Positions 45,466 through 55,237 of a stretch of DNA of 64,000 bases are shown here, in pieces. Source of the DNA: Globomyces pollinis-pini (taxonomy: Eukaryota > Chytridiomycota > Chytridiomycetes > Rhizophydiales > Globomycetaceae); assembly GCA_025399215.1 (NCBI GenBank), contig MU621141.1, positions 1 to 64,000 of the forward strand. The letters run 5' to 3'. A program made the position numbers and the translations under genes. The notes under the pieces are model-generated. The model did not search any database. It had not been told where the DNA came from and was given only the letters and a program-made list of their open reading frames with translations. Each line of letters starts with the position of its first letter. Position 1 is the first letter of the stretch.

Positions 45466-47525
45466 TTACTGAACAGGCAACGATTTCCGTTTACAATTCT
45501 GAATTAAATTAATGGATACATCATCCCATACAATTTTTTTCTTTGTATTTGAATGTTTTAGATTTGATTTACGCTTTTTGGGTGTTTTAAAGTAGATTTC
45601 CATATCTTGAGTCCCTAGAGAGGGAACGTTTTGATCATGTTTAAAGAGATTCTATTGATTAAAATGTGTGGATACCTTGGAAAATATGTCTAAATTTACT
45701 GTATCATCATTTTCATCGACCTTGACATTAGTTAAGTTAACTAAAGAATTAGATAATTCTGATTTACATGAATATTGATCGTTTGAATCATATTCATAAT
45801 CATTATTTGATTTGGACGTATATTGACCAACATTTTGAATCTCTTTCTTGATTTCTAATTCTTTTTCATTCTGATCTTTCAGTTGTTGAATATCAAACAA
45901 TTCATGTTGATTTACAAATTGGGGTTGAATTTGATTACAAGTGTTTGAATTATTGTTTTCAATTTCAAACTCTAATCTTGTTTTCAATAGTTGAGTTTGA
46001 TAATCTGTTGAATTCCAATAACCATAGGGATGATCTGGGATATTTTGGTGAGAGCTTTGTTCTTTTGGTTGCCATAACTGATTTCTATTAACAGGAGACG
46101 TGGAAATTGGATCGATATCATGAATACTTTTGTGCATTGAAACACTATTCAAACAACCAGATTTTGTGGGGTCAGATTCAGCTAAATGATGATCTAATGG
46201 CTCAATAGCATCAACGGATAGAATTTCCTTGTGAATGGATTGCATTCCATTTGGGTGATTGTAACCAAACACGGCTTTGGAAGGAATACTCCCATCAGGA
46301 GTCTGTATCGAACTCTTTTTGGAAGCAGAACTATTTGAATTGATAGGAATAGAGTCTTGAGTTTGACTGATTGTAAGAGCACTTTTGCAGACTTCCGATC
46401 TTTGACTTTGTCGATCAACAGAATGATCTTGAATTGTAGCAGCAGTAAATGCACCAATTTTTTGCTGTTGTGAAGAAGAAATAGTTATGGGAGTTTGAAT
46501 TATATCTTGAAGTGTTGACGAACCATGAGAAAGGCCAATCAATGGCCGTTGCGCATCACCACCACGATTGAGTATAGAATCAGGATCAGTCGCTTGAATC
46601 TTAGAACTGGCTGATGTCGGGTTAAACATGGTGTTGGTTTGACCAGTCTTGGATGTACCAATTAAATCAGTCTTGAGTGCAACATCTGAATGTACAGTAC
46701 CAGTAGAAATGGTTGCAGGAGTAGAACCAGAGCCTGGCAGACTATTTTTAAAAAAATCATTTAATTGTAATCGCACAGAATCAGTAATGGTAGTAATCAA
46801 GTGATTCTGCTGAGCCAGGGCAGATTCTCGAATGGAGTTAAGCAAAAGATCATTATTAATGACCCGATCTTTAGCTATATTAGTAGCAAGGGAGTTTTGT
46901 TGAATCAAATGGTTATTTTCAAAGTCAATCCAATGAGCTTGTAATTGATTATGTTTAGATTGAAGTGAGTGTAGTTCTTCTATCATCAAGTTTTGATTCA
47001 GCAATAATGATTGATTTTGCTAAGAGTTAAGTTATATAAAGGATACAGAAGCCAAGAGATCAGAACGGGCAGTTAATTGAGATACTTGATCATTCCAACT
47101 AAATTTGAGAGTGTGATACATTTGGTAAATCTTTGGTAGTAATGAATGGGTAATTGAATGAATGGCAGCAGATTGTAAGTCATTAGAATCAGCTTTGGAT
47201 AGTAAGTTATTAGAGATGGTAGATAAAGAATCGATTGCATGTAGAATGGAGTCTGTAGTTTTCTGTAATAGATAAGGTAATTCAGTTGAGGAGGGAGCAG
47301 AGTTTGATAGAGTGATAGGAGTAGGAGAGTTATTTGATAAAATGGGAGATTTAGAGTAATTTAAGAAGAATTGAGAAGACTGATCTTGAGAGTTTGAGTT
47401 GATGGTATTTTTTGTGGTAACATTTTCGGTAACAATTTTTTGGTTGTTGATTAGATAAGAATTCAGTAATTCTAATCAGGATTAGTTTGAATCCAATTAC
47501 CAGGACTTTGAGTATCTGAAGACAT
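45466..47525 (-). CDS. Coiled-coil, Ser/Gln-rich nuclear-type protein of unknown function
   Basis: Four exons: MSSDTQSPELLNSYLINN..., then a helical region (STELPYLLQKTTDSILHAID to ARSDLLAS), a 27-nt intron, QNQSLLLNQNLMIEELHSLQ, a long Ser/Thr/Gln-rich segment, and after a 24-nt intron (45652-45675) a basic tail with a nuclear-localisation-like KTPKKRKSNLKHSNTKKK followed by VWDDVSINLIQNCKRKS. The layout (N-terminal coiled coil, disordered middle, basic C-terminus) suits a kinetochore, spindle or chromatin scaffold, but I recognise no family. The splice joins are clean and keep one frame throughout. Confidence 0.7.
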
Positions 47526-47849
47526 TAGAGTAAAGCCACAAATGTCTCTTTCAAACCCTAATACCAAATGTCTCCAACCCTAATTTCATTCTAAAGTTTC
47601 TCGGTTACTAAAGTATCCAGAATTGTTTGGATTTGTATGTAAAGTATTAGGTACCTCAAATAAACTACTGTCGTTTTTAAAGTAAAGTCGCTATTTGAAA
47701 CTCATTCACTACTCATTCCATCTTATCACTCTACTGATCACGAATTGGTCTAGTGCCACTGCTCTGTTGCCCAACTTGTATCTCAATTAGGACTCTGAAA
47801 CTCTTTGTTGCTCAGGGTCACGCCACTGTTGGTACTCAGGTACTGTGTT
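47526..47849. other. Intergenic promoter region
   Basis: It separates the divergent coiled-coil gene and the first 320-residue secreted gene. No coding sequence was seen. Confidence 0.45.
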
Positions 47850-47854
47850 TATAA
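47850..47854 (+). promoter_or_regulatory. TATA box of secreted gene
   Basis: TATAA in GTGTTTATAAGGACC, 41 nt before the ATG at 47891. The same spacing (about 30-50 nt to the ATG) recurs at other secreted genes in this window. Confidence 0.5.
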
Positions 47855-47890
47855 GGACCACCTAATACCTATCCTTCCACTCAAATAGAC

Positions 47891-48853
47891 ATGTTATTCA
47901 CTCTGGCTTTATCTACTCTCGCTTTTACTGCAAATGCTGCTGATATTGGCGCCCAATGTACTGCCGTTAACTATCAAGATTACCCTCTTTTCTTCAAATT
48001 AGCTAATGGTGCTATTGATGTACTAGAACCACTAGCTAACGAATTTGCTGATGAATTGGCCACCCTTTTGGGAGCTGGTACTCATCACATTCCCGTTGAC
48101 GAGGAATTGGGTGTTGATATGCTCTTTAACCGATACACCCTTCAAGATTTGACTGTCACTGATCTCAAAGTTGGTCAGTTCAATGTTGATATTGGCGAAA
48201 TTACTACCCCAAAACCTCAAGGTTTGGCTGGTAGCGTCAATATCAAAAACATTGCATTTGAATTCAAATCAAAAGCAACTGTAAAGAAATGCTTTAAATA
48301 TGTGTTTAAAAACTGGTGCTCAGTCTCTACCACAGACTATACAGTCTCTTCCAAGTTCGCCAATGCTTCTGGAAAGGGTTCCGCTACTCTCGCTTTAGCC
48401 ACTTGTCCAAAGTTACTCTCCTACTGCACCATCGATGCCTTCAAAAAGAACTTTAAAACCGTATGGGACATGAAATTCTATGACCTATTAACCTATGTTT
48501 ACCCAAACGGTGCTAAAATTGACGAACTATCCGTTGTGCTTCCTGAAAACCTTCAACTCACCTTCCTTACCAATGAAAAGAATACCTTTGAAGCTAAAAT
48601 CCAACAATCTTTAGAAAACATATTTTCCCAAGCATCTACTCATAAACTTTTCCGTGATGTTGTCCAAAAGTTAGTCACACAATTCGGTCCTACTGCTGCT
48701 AATGTCGTCATCAACAAAGTCTTGAGACAAAAGTTTTATGGTGATTGTGATGGATCTTTGTTGAAATACAATCGCGTCAATACTGATTCAAAGCTTTGTA
48801 ACATTGTCAACTTTGATGATCGCAAAATTACCCAAAAATCTTGCTCCAATTAG
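47891..48853 (+). CDS. Secreted protein, tandem paralogue 1 (possible lipid-binding fold)
   Basis: 320 residues without introns. The signal peptide MLFTLALSTLAFTANA is followed by a mature domain with six or more cysteines: IGAQCTAVNYQDYPLFFKLA, GEITTPKPQGLAGSVNIKN, VKKCFKYVFKNWCS, LATCPKLLSYC, YVYPNGAKIDELSVVLPE and the end FYGDCDGSLLKYN. The even alternation of short strands and long helices, and a Gly-Leu-rich core, suggest a TULIP-like (BPI/SMP) lipid carrier, but this is a guess from pattern. Strongly similar to the next gene over its full length. A TATAA lies 41 nt upstream and AATAAA follows the stop, so expression is probably high. Confidence 0.7.
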   Translation: MLFTLALSTLAFTANAADIGAQCTAVNYQDYPLFFKLANGAIDVLEPLANEFADELATLLGAGTHHIPVDEELGVDMLFNRYTLQDLTVTDLKVGQFNVDIGEITTPKPQGLAGSVNIKNIAFEFKSKATVKKCFKYVFKNWCSVSTTDYTVSSKFANASGKGSATLALATCPKLLSYCTIDAFKKNFKTVWDMKFYDLLTYVYPNGAKIDELSVVLPENLQLTFLTNEKNTFEAKIQQSLENIFSQASTHKLFRDVVQKLVTQFGPTAANVVINKVLRQKFYGDCDGSLLKYNRVNTDSKLCNIVNFDDRKITQKSCSN

Positions 48854-49528
48854 ATAATAAAATTTCATCCATTATATATCAGCGTTTTATTTTACAATCT
48901 AGAATATCTTAAACTACTACTAAAATCCCATTCGAAGTTAGTTATCAGATATGATTGATCTACAACTACATCTCTAGGCTTTATTTTATGCCCAATCAAA
49001 AGTTTCACGCAATTTAAAATGGTTGGATTTTAATTTAAAAATCAATCTCAAAAACACCCAACTCTAACTACTAAAAAGACCTACTCACTAGATAATCAAC
49101 TTTGCACCACAAAGAGGATTGCATGTGAAAATCAGGGGTGAGGTTTGGGAGACGTGAAAAGCATGTCTCTGATCCCTAGAAATCTGGCGTTTTTTTTTCT
49201 TTCAACAAAGGCATTGTCACATGAGAAACAATAAACTGACCAAAAACGAACAGCAATCACTTACAACTGAGTTCAACCCCAAACAGAATGGCTAAACAGG
49301 ATTGAGATTGTCATCAAACTCATATCCATTGCATTCCAGATTTATTAAAACGCCTTGAGAGTGAAAAAAAGATCAAATTGGTTACCGAATACAGAAAGTG
49401 GGTTTTCTGTTTTAGCAGTCAAAAGCCACAAGTTGCGTTCGTGTGATCAATCAAGTCCCAATCGAGACTGTAAAACAGCAATAAAAGGAACCAAGTTTAG
49501 AAATGATAATATCAATTAGACTTACAAA
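48854..49528. other. Intergenic between tandem paralogues
   Basis: 675 bp without a gene. ATAAAAGG about 48 nt before the next ATG (near 49481) may act as its TATA element. Confidence 0.45.
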
Positions 49529-50509
49529 ATGAAATTATCTTTGATTGCTTCTACTCTTGCTATTACCGCTTCAGCAACTGATATTGGTGCTCAATGTACT
49601 GCCATCAACTACCAAAAATATCCATTGTTCTTCAAATTGGCTAATGGTGCAATTGATGTGATGGAACCATTGGCCAATGAATTTGCCGATGAATTGATTA
49701 CTTTTCTAGGTGAAGGTACTCATAAAATCCCTGTTGGTAAAGACCTTGACTTGGAAGAAGGATTTACTTTGAATGGTTTCTTCAACAAATACACTCTTGA
49801 AAGTTTCTTGTTGACAGATTTAAAGGTGAATAAATTCAATGTGGACCTTGGGGAAATCACTACCCCAAAACCACAAGGATTGGCTGGAAGTGTAAACATC
49901 AAGGATATTGCCTTCGAATTCTCATCCACTGCTACTGTCCGTAAATGCTTCAAGTATGTGTTCACCAGCTGGTGTTCCACTTCAACTACCACCTACAGTG
50001 TTGCTTCCAAATTCAAGAATGCTTCCGGAACTGGAAGTGCGACTTTGGCCTTGGCTAAATGTCCAGAAACTTTATCTTGGTGTTCTTGGAACGCATTTAA
50101 GAAAAACTTCATGACAGTGTGGGAAATGAAGTTCATTGATTTACTCACTTACGTTTATCCAAACGGTGCCAAAATCGACGAACTTTCAATTGTCTTACCA
50201 GACGTCCTCGATTTAACTTTCCTTACCAACCATCCTGGATCCCTCGAAGCCAAAGTTGAACAAGCTTTGGAAAATATCCTTGCAAAGGCCGCTACCCGTA
50301 AACCTTTCCGAGACTTGATTCAATCTCTTATCACCAAGTTTGGACCACGTGCTGCAAATGCTGTTATTAACAAGGTACTCAAGACTAAATTCATGGGTGA
50401 TTGTGATGGTTCTTTGGTCAAATATAACAAAGATCGTCCATCCGGCAAGTTATGTAACAATATTGATTTGGCTGATCAAAAAACTACCCAATTGGCTTGC
50501 CCATTCTAA
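49529..50509 (+). CDS. Secreted protein, tandem paralogue 2
   Basis: 326 residues, intronless: MKLSLIASTLAITASA signal peptide, then IGAQCTAINYQKYPLFFKLA and the conserved blocks EITTPKPQGLAGSVNIK, VRKCFKYVFTSWCS, CPETLSWCSWNAFKKNF, TYVYPNGAKIDELSIVLP and MGDCDGSLVKYN. Relative to the neighbour it has a short insertion (LDLEEGFTLNGF) near residue 80. Six cysteines align between the two copies, so the disulfide pattern is conserved. A tandem duplication with both copies intact suggests selection for dosage or for divergence. Function unknown; secreted. Confidence 0.72.
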   Translation: MKLSLIASTLAITASATDIGAQCTAINYQKYPLFFKLANGAIDVMEPLANEFADELITFLGEGTHKIPVGKDLDLEEGFTLNGFFNKYTLESFLLTDLKVNKFNVDLGEITTPKPQGLAGSVNIKDIAFEFSSTATVRKCFKYVFTSWCSTSTTTYSVASKFKNASGTGSATLALAKCPETLSWCSWNAFKKNFMTVWEMKFIDLLTYVYPNGAKIDELSIVLPDVLDLTFLTNHPGSLEAKVEQALENILAKAATRKPFRDLIQSLITKFGPRAANAVINKVLKTKFMGDCDGSLVKYNKDRPSGKLCNNIDLADQKTTQLACPF

Positions 50510-51336
50510 TCCATTTAATATATTGAATGATTCTATAGACTATTTCCGCATTTACCCCGACCTTCAATGTAACTTGAGTAATAATGTGCACTCATCACTA
50601 CTAGTAACATTTTCTAGTTGGAAATATGCGTTTACCTGATATTATTTTCTACTGTGGAAATATGCGTTAGAAACCAAATGGATAATGGATGTCTGAATAG
50701 TTAGACCGATGTGTAATGATGTAATCCCATGTATGGGTCAACAATGTCTCATTGTACACCCCTATACAGGCTTACTTAATGTGTCCAATTATCAAGTGTA
50801 TGATGCAATACACCATCACACTGACACACCAGTCAGTAAAGTATATCCAAAATTCATATTTATCAATCAAAAATTATTCTTTTTCAGTATATTACTGTGA
50901 ATGCTCTTCTTAGATATGGTCGAAACACCGATGATTTGGCGCGAGTGATAAAAGAATTTAGCTGGATTTGCCATTAATGCAGTTACTTTCAATATCAATT
51001 ATCCATAGCAGCACTTGTATCAATTACTTCTTACTGTACAAGTTCATCCAGAATCAGAGCCCACAGTTTCGAGACTTAAACATTTGTTTTAAAATCAATT
51101 GAATAGGATTTTTCGTATGTCCAATATCAATATTCCTATATATACAATTTATACTTGTTAGCCTGTTTAAATAGTTTGCTATGCGTAAAGTATGTTTGTG
51201 CACATGTTCTTTTGTTCAGTGATGATAAAAGTTACCAATTCCTAATCCCAAACATGGCTCAAAAATTGTTCCAGTGTCAAAATGAGTCCACATATGACAC
51301 CATTGCTTATTAGTGTGTAAACGCCTCAACTTAAGG
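50510..51336. other. Intergenic, no gene seen
   Basis: About 0.8 kb of AT-rich DNA with short open frames only. No supported gene. It ends at the TATA-like box of the next secreted gene. Confidence 0.5.
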
Positions 51337-51344
51337 TATTTAAA
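51337..51344 (+). promoter_or_regulatory. TATA-like box
   Basis: TATTTAAA, 48 nt before the ATG at 51385. Confidence 0.4.
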
Positions 51345-51384
51345 CAACGCAATATCCAATAGAAATATTTAAAAAAAATCTCAA

Positions 51385-51933
51385 ATGAAATTGTCTACTG
51401 CCATATTTAATGTAATTATCACTGCTACTGTATTATCCGCGCCAATCGCAAAAGAAGAAACAGAATCGCATTTATCACGTCGCCAAGGTGGTGGGTTAGC
51501 GTTAGCACAAGGTATTGTTGGGATTGTAGCTGCTGCGAAAGCAAAGAAGGCTGCTGCTGCCGATGCCGCTGCTGCGGATGCTGCTGCCGCGGATGCTGGA
51601 GCTGCGGATGCTGATGCTGCAGTTGCTGCCGCTGCTGCCGCCGCTGATGTCGCTGCTGCTGGTGCTGCTGATGCTGGGGCCGTCGATGTCGCTGCTGCTG
51701 GTGCTGCTGATGCTGGGGCCGTCGATGTCGCTGCCGCTGGAGCTGTCGACGCTGGAGCCGCTGGAGCTGTCGACGCTGGAGCCGCTGGAGCAGCCGATGG
51801 AGCCGCTGCAGCTGCTAAAGGCAAGAAAGGTAAAAAGGGGAAGAAGGGAAAGAAAGGGAAGAAGGGTAAGAAAGGAAAGAAAGGAAAGAAAGGAAAGAAG
51901 GGGAAGAAGGGGAAGAAAGCCAAAAAGGACTAA
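51385..51933 (+). CDS. Secreted RRQG precursor with Ala-Asp repeats and (KGK)n tail
   Basis: 182 residues. Signal peptide MKLSTAIFNVIITATVLS, then APIAKEETESHLSRRQGGG (dibasic-Gln site), an amphipathic helix (GLALAQGIVGIVAAAKAKKA), a long Ala-rich tract with Asp every few residues, and a C-terminal run of Lys-Gly-Lys repeats ending KAKKD. The Ala tract contains two exact copies of a 39-nt DNA unit (51652-51690, 51691-51729) and a further shorter repeat, so it has grown by slippage. A strongly cationic tail on an exported protein suggests binding to acidic polymers, membranes or host surfaces. The opposite-strand FFPFF frame is its shadow. It has no intron. Confidence 0.75.
   Translation: MKLSTAIFNVIITATVLSAPIAKEETESHLSRRQGGGLALAQGIVGIVAAAKAKKAAAADAAAADAAAADAGAADADAAVAAAAAAADVAAAGAADAGAVDVAAAGAADAGAVDVAAAGAVDAGAAGAVDAGAAGAADGAAAAAKGKKGKKGKKGKKGKKGKKGKKGKKGKKGKKGKKAKKD
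51652..51729 (+). repeat. Exact 39-nt tandem repeat inside coding region
   Basis: Two identical 39-nt copies code for AAAGAADAGAVDV each. The unit is a multiple of three, so copy number can change without a frameshift. Confidence 0.7.
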
Positions 51934-52604
51934 TATGTTAACCGTGTAAATTATTTTGTTATATATCTGTTTTACGAATAATCTGTTTCCTTTCCATTGA
52001 GTGTACACATTTTTACATGCAAACTGATTTAGGTAGACCCTAATAAGTTACTACCTAACACCTACGCGAAAGAAAGACATAAATGCAGTATTGTTCGCAA
52101 CACGTTCAGCAATAGAATCTTTTGTGATGATCCCATTAATAAATTGGATAGCCTAACGTAGTGTTGGTGTGTTGGTTTACATGTGTCCAAATGTATCATA
52201 TCAGCCAGCCTTTTGACAATGACGTAACAAAATATCAATCCACTGGCACATGTCGAATAGTTCATTTATGATAAGGTTAGATGAATGGTACGATCTGTTC
52301 TATGTTTCGATGTTCGTACTTATTTGTTTTCCAAAGATTTTAGAGTATTATTGAGAAGAGTTGATGTTTCTTATACTATGGACCAGCTTAATCATTTGTA
52401 GCTCATACCTTGAAACTATCATGTGCAATTAATGAACTCATCATATTATCATTAATCTATCGGATTTCATGTTTACAACCAGTAAAGAAGCCCACCAAAG
52501 GTATCTGGACCAATCCTAAAACCTTTTAAACTTGATGCTAAAATTACTCTTAAGTCCATTACTTGATATGTTCTTTGGAATCTGAAATTTCTTTTGTGTG
52601 TTAG
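51934..52604. other. Intergenic, no gene seen
   Basis: About 670 bp after the Ala-rich gene. No supported ORF. It leads into the tandem repeat upstream of the next KGK gene. Confidence 0.45.
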
Positions 52605-52832
52605 TTCTATGTTCAGTGGTACTAATTGGCTATTGGCATACCCACACCTGAATAATGTTTCCAATAATCTAGTAAGTAATTATTTTTCCGTCCAATGACA
52701 AATGTACATGCCAATTCTATGTTCAGTAGAACTGATTACCCATTGGTATACAAGGCTCACTTATGTTTCCAATAATCTAATGAGTAATTATATTTCCGTA
52801 CAATGACAAAATAATGACACATATACATGCCA
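52605..52832 (+). repeat. Imperfect 110-bp tandem duplication upstream of KGK gene
   Basis: Copy 1 (52605-52712) and copy 2 (52715-52832) both start TTCTATGTTCAGT and share TGTTTCCAATAATCTA, GTAATTAT, TTTCCGT and ACATGCCAA in the same order, with many single changes. The second copy ends 57 nt before the ATG at 52889, so the duplication covers the likely promoter. Confidence 0.65.
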
Positions 52833-52846
52833 AGTTTGTAACACAC

Positions 52847-52854
52847 TATATAAA
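52847..52854 (+). promoter_or_regulatory. TATA box
   Basis: TATATAAA, 42 nt before ATG 52889, right after the promoter duplication. Confidence 0.55.
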
Positions 52855-52888
52855 CATCCAATCTTCATTCATACATAACAAAATCAAA

Positions 52889-53149
52889 ATGAAATTTGCT
52901 ACTGTCATCCTTAATATGATCATCACCACTTCAGTGTTCTCTGCTCCCATCGCAAATGATAATCCTACACCAGAATTATCGCGTCGTCAAGGTGGTTTAG
53001 ATTTGGCAGCAAATATTGTGGGACTGGTAGCAGCGGCAAAGGCTAAAAAGGCTGGTGCAGCAGATGGTGCAGCACCAACTGCCAAAGGGAAGAAAGGAAA
53101 GAAAGGTAAAAAGGGAAAGAAGGGGAAGAAAGGGAAAAGAGGATTGTAA
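52889..53149 (+). CDS. Secreted RRQG precursor with (KGK)n tail
   Basis: 86 residues: the signal peptide MKFATVILNMIITTSVFS, then APIANDNPTPELSRRQGGLD, an amphipathic helix (LAANIVGLVAAAKAKKAG), a short Ala/Gly spacer and a Lys-Gly-Lys repeat tail ending KRGL. It is a short version of the gene at 51385 without the Ala expansion: the first 20 residues, the dibasic-Gln site and the helix all correspond. The two genes lie about 1 kb apart on the same strand and look like a tandem duplication followed by repeat growth. Confidence 0.75.
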   Translation: MKFATVILNMIITTSVFSAPIANDNPTPELSRRQGGLDLAANIVGLVAAAKAKKAGAADGAAPTAKGKKGKKGKKGKKGKKGKRGL

Positions 53150-53403
53150 TAAGTTTTTCAATATAACTGTTTTTTATGTAACCAACTAACTTATTTTGGC
53201 ATTACTGCATACTGTATTTGAACGCGTGTTAGATAGTCTTGCCTAATGATTTGGACAACAGCCTTCATTTTTTCCTTTGATTTTGGTCATGGATTGTCTT
53301 TACCAACAGTTTTTGAGTCCTCAGATGGACCATGGCTAAATTCCAGAAGGAATTCAATCACATTAGAAAGGTGAGGGGAAGTACACTGATAGTAGGAGGC
53401 TCC

Positions 53404-53582
53404 CAAACCAAAGCGGGAGTGCGTTTGGAAAGTATTATAGATTTGCTTTCTTTCAACGATCTGGTGAAAGCCGTACTGTATCAATTCAGGCCTGGGTGCC
53501 ATTCCTGCAGCTTTCACTAGATCGTTGAATGAGCGTAAATCTAGAATACTTTCCAAATGCACTCCCGCTTCGCTTTGGTTTG
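53404..53582. repeat. Large imperfect hairpin (inverted repeat)
   Basis: The left arm (53404-53471) begins CAAACCAAAGCG and includes GTTTGGAAAGTATT and CAACGATCTGGTGAAAG. The right arm (53510-53582) is its imperfect reverse complement, with CTTTCACTAGATCGTTGAAT, AATACTTTCCAAATGC and CGCTTTGGTTTG. The loop is 38 nt. Both strands therefore encode similar peptides. It could be a foldback element or a hairpin RNA source. Confidence 0.6.
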
Positions 53583-53760
53583 GAAACCCTTGACAAGCAG
53601 TTATTTGGTGAAAAAAAGTGAGGGCAAGCATTATTAGTAGCAGTTACCATTCATTTGTCCTCAAATTCACACACCTCCACAAAATCATTACCATTTCATG
53701 CAAGCTATCTAATATTTATGCAGAAATAGCGTTAAAAATCTTCGACTACTTAAAATACGA

Positions 53761-54171
53761 ATGGATCAAAAGGCTGCGGAAATAGAGTTTAATGAATGCC
53801 CAATCTGTCTGGCGAATATCAAAACATATGGATTGCTCAACTTGTGTGACCATCTATTTTGTTTGAAGTGTATCCTTGATTGGAGTGATTTTACAAATAC
53901 ACAAACTGGAGGTGTATCTTGTCCAATGTGTCGAACCATAAGCAAGTATATTGCTGTTAGCAAATGCCCACTGACTGGTAAACCAAAGAAGGAGTATCTT
54001 AGTCAAAAACTCGTTGAAGTTCTAACAACAAAGTTCCTATCGACATTGATCTTATCAGAAAATCAAGACAATGAACAACTGGATCTTGACACCAAATCAG
54101 AAGATGGAAATGATATTCGGCAGGAACATCAATTGCCTTGGTTTTTGGCAAATTTAGTGGGTCACCACTAA
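53761..54171 (+). CDS. Small C3HC4 RING finger protein
   Basis: 136 residues in one exon. The RING covers residues 13-60: CPICLAN, CDHLFCLKC, CPMC. Spacing is C-x2-C, then C-x-H, C-x2-C and C-x2-C as in C3HC4 RINGs. The first loop (KTYGLLNL) is short and the second is slightly extended (SDFTNTQTGGV). The remainder is acidic with a final Trp-rich piece (LPWFLANLVGHH). No other domain, so a small E3 ligase or adaptor is likely; targets unknown. AT-rich sequence with TTAATAA follows the stop. Confidence 0.85.
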   Translation: MDQKAAEIEFNECPICLANIKTYGLLNLCDHLFCLKCILDWSDFTNTQTGGVSCPMCRTISKYIAVSKCPLTGKPKKEYLSQKLVEVLTTKFLSTLILSENQDNEQLDLDTKSEDGNDIRQEHQLPWFLANLVGHH

Positions 54172-54292
54172 ATTTTGATAATGTGTTAATAAATTGACAA
54201 TTTCGCGATTACCAATGCATTCATTGATATCTTAAATACTACAAATCAATCCAAATAATGAAAATATACAACAATTGATTTATTTGAAACTA

Positions 54293-54859
54293 TCAATTCT
54301 TTTGCTTTTTTGCCTTCTTGCCCTTCTTGGCTTTTTTGGCTTTCTTTCCTTTTTTCCCTTTCGTATCAGGAGTAGCAGCAGTACCATCTGGTGCACCAGT
54401 TTGAAGTTGGGCAGTTCGAGTCTGGACTTTTGTATCTGCCCATCCAACACGAACTTGGGCAAATCGATTATTCGTGGCTGTAAACCCAGAACAAGCAGCT
54501 GCAGAATTTAGAATCGGACCAATCGCATCCACGGCACCTTCATAAGTTGCTAGATTATCTAGATTGGTGGACAGAGTGGCATCATCAGTAGCAGCTGGAT
54601 TGCCTTGTTGGGTGACTGCCAATAGTTGCTCCATGGTGTCCAAGATTTGACTGGCTGCATTAAGTTGATCTTGACATGGTTGGGAATTTCCTACTCCAAC
54701 AGGAGTCACGGCTGCTGCATCTTTCTTTCCTTTTCTGGCCCTGGTGTATAAACGACGTCCAGAATATGATCGCCTTTCTTTTAAACCTGTTTCTTTGCCA
54801 GGAATTACCAATGATGAACTTAGAAGGGGTAGCACTATGAAAAGACAAGTATAATACAT
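54293..54859 (-). CDS. Secreted protein with two-Cys helical domain and (KGK)n tail
   Basis: 188 residues. Signal peptide MYYTCLFIVLPLLSSSLV, a basic segment with dibasic sites (KERRSYSGRRLYTRARKGKK), then a helical domain with two cysteines (CQDQLNAASQILDTMEQLL ... NSAAACSGF) and an end of Lys-Gly-Lys/Lys-Ala-Lys repeats. The cationic tail is shared with the genes at 51385 and 52889, but the domain is not. Helical domains of this type occur in small fungal surface proteins; I recognise no named family. Its head faces the EF-Tu gene. Confidence 0.7.
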   Translation of the reverse strand: MYYTCLFIVLPLLSSSLVIPGKETGLKERRSYSGRRLYTRARKGKKDAAAVTPVGVGNSQPCQDQLNAASQILDTMEQLLAVTQQGNPAATDDATLSTNLDNLATYEGAVDAIGPILNSAAACSGFTATNNRFAQVRVGWADTKVQTRTAQLQTGAPDGTAATPDTKGKKGKKAKKAKKGKKAKKQKN

Positions 54860-55237
54860 TTTTATGGTTGTAGTTTATTTCAGAAGCTAGTTATATAGCC
54901 AATTTTTTTGCCAACGTCATAAGTTTGTCATTTGAGGCATCTTGTAATGGTTCATCACAAAGTATTTCATTGTGTAAAGTGTGTAAAAAGGAGGTACGAA
55001 ATGACTCCATAGAACCCCCCTCTATAGGCTTCCATGCCATTACTCAATTACTATGTGTCATCAGCGCAAGTTTCATAACTACCCCCTATCTACTTGTGTA
55101 AAATGTAATGACCAGATTACCAAAGACCAAAGAGGGCAGGTCGGAATGCATACATAGTTGCAATTAAACGGTGAATTTCAAGTACGCTAAAAAATCCAAA
55201 GAAAAAAGGCAATATAACGAATGAAAATAGAATCAAT
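54860..55237. other. Intergenic, no gene seen
   Basis: 378 bp between the KGK-tailed gene start and the EF-Tu 3' end. No supported ORF. Confidence 0.5.

Noticed and set aside
51381..51923. Minus-strand Phe/Pro and Ser/Ala frames and plus-strand Leu/Arg frame
   Set aside because: Shadows of the Ala/KGK-repeat gene on the plus strand, caused by the low-complexity repeats.
53287..53631. Two opposite ORFs with similar peptides
   Set aside because: Both arise from the inverted repeat; neither has a domain or normal start context.
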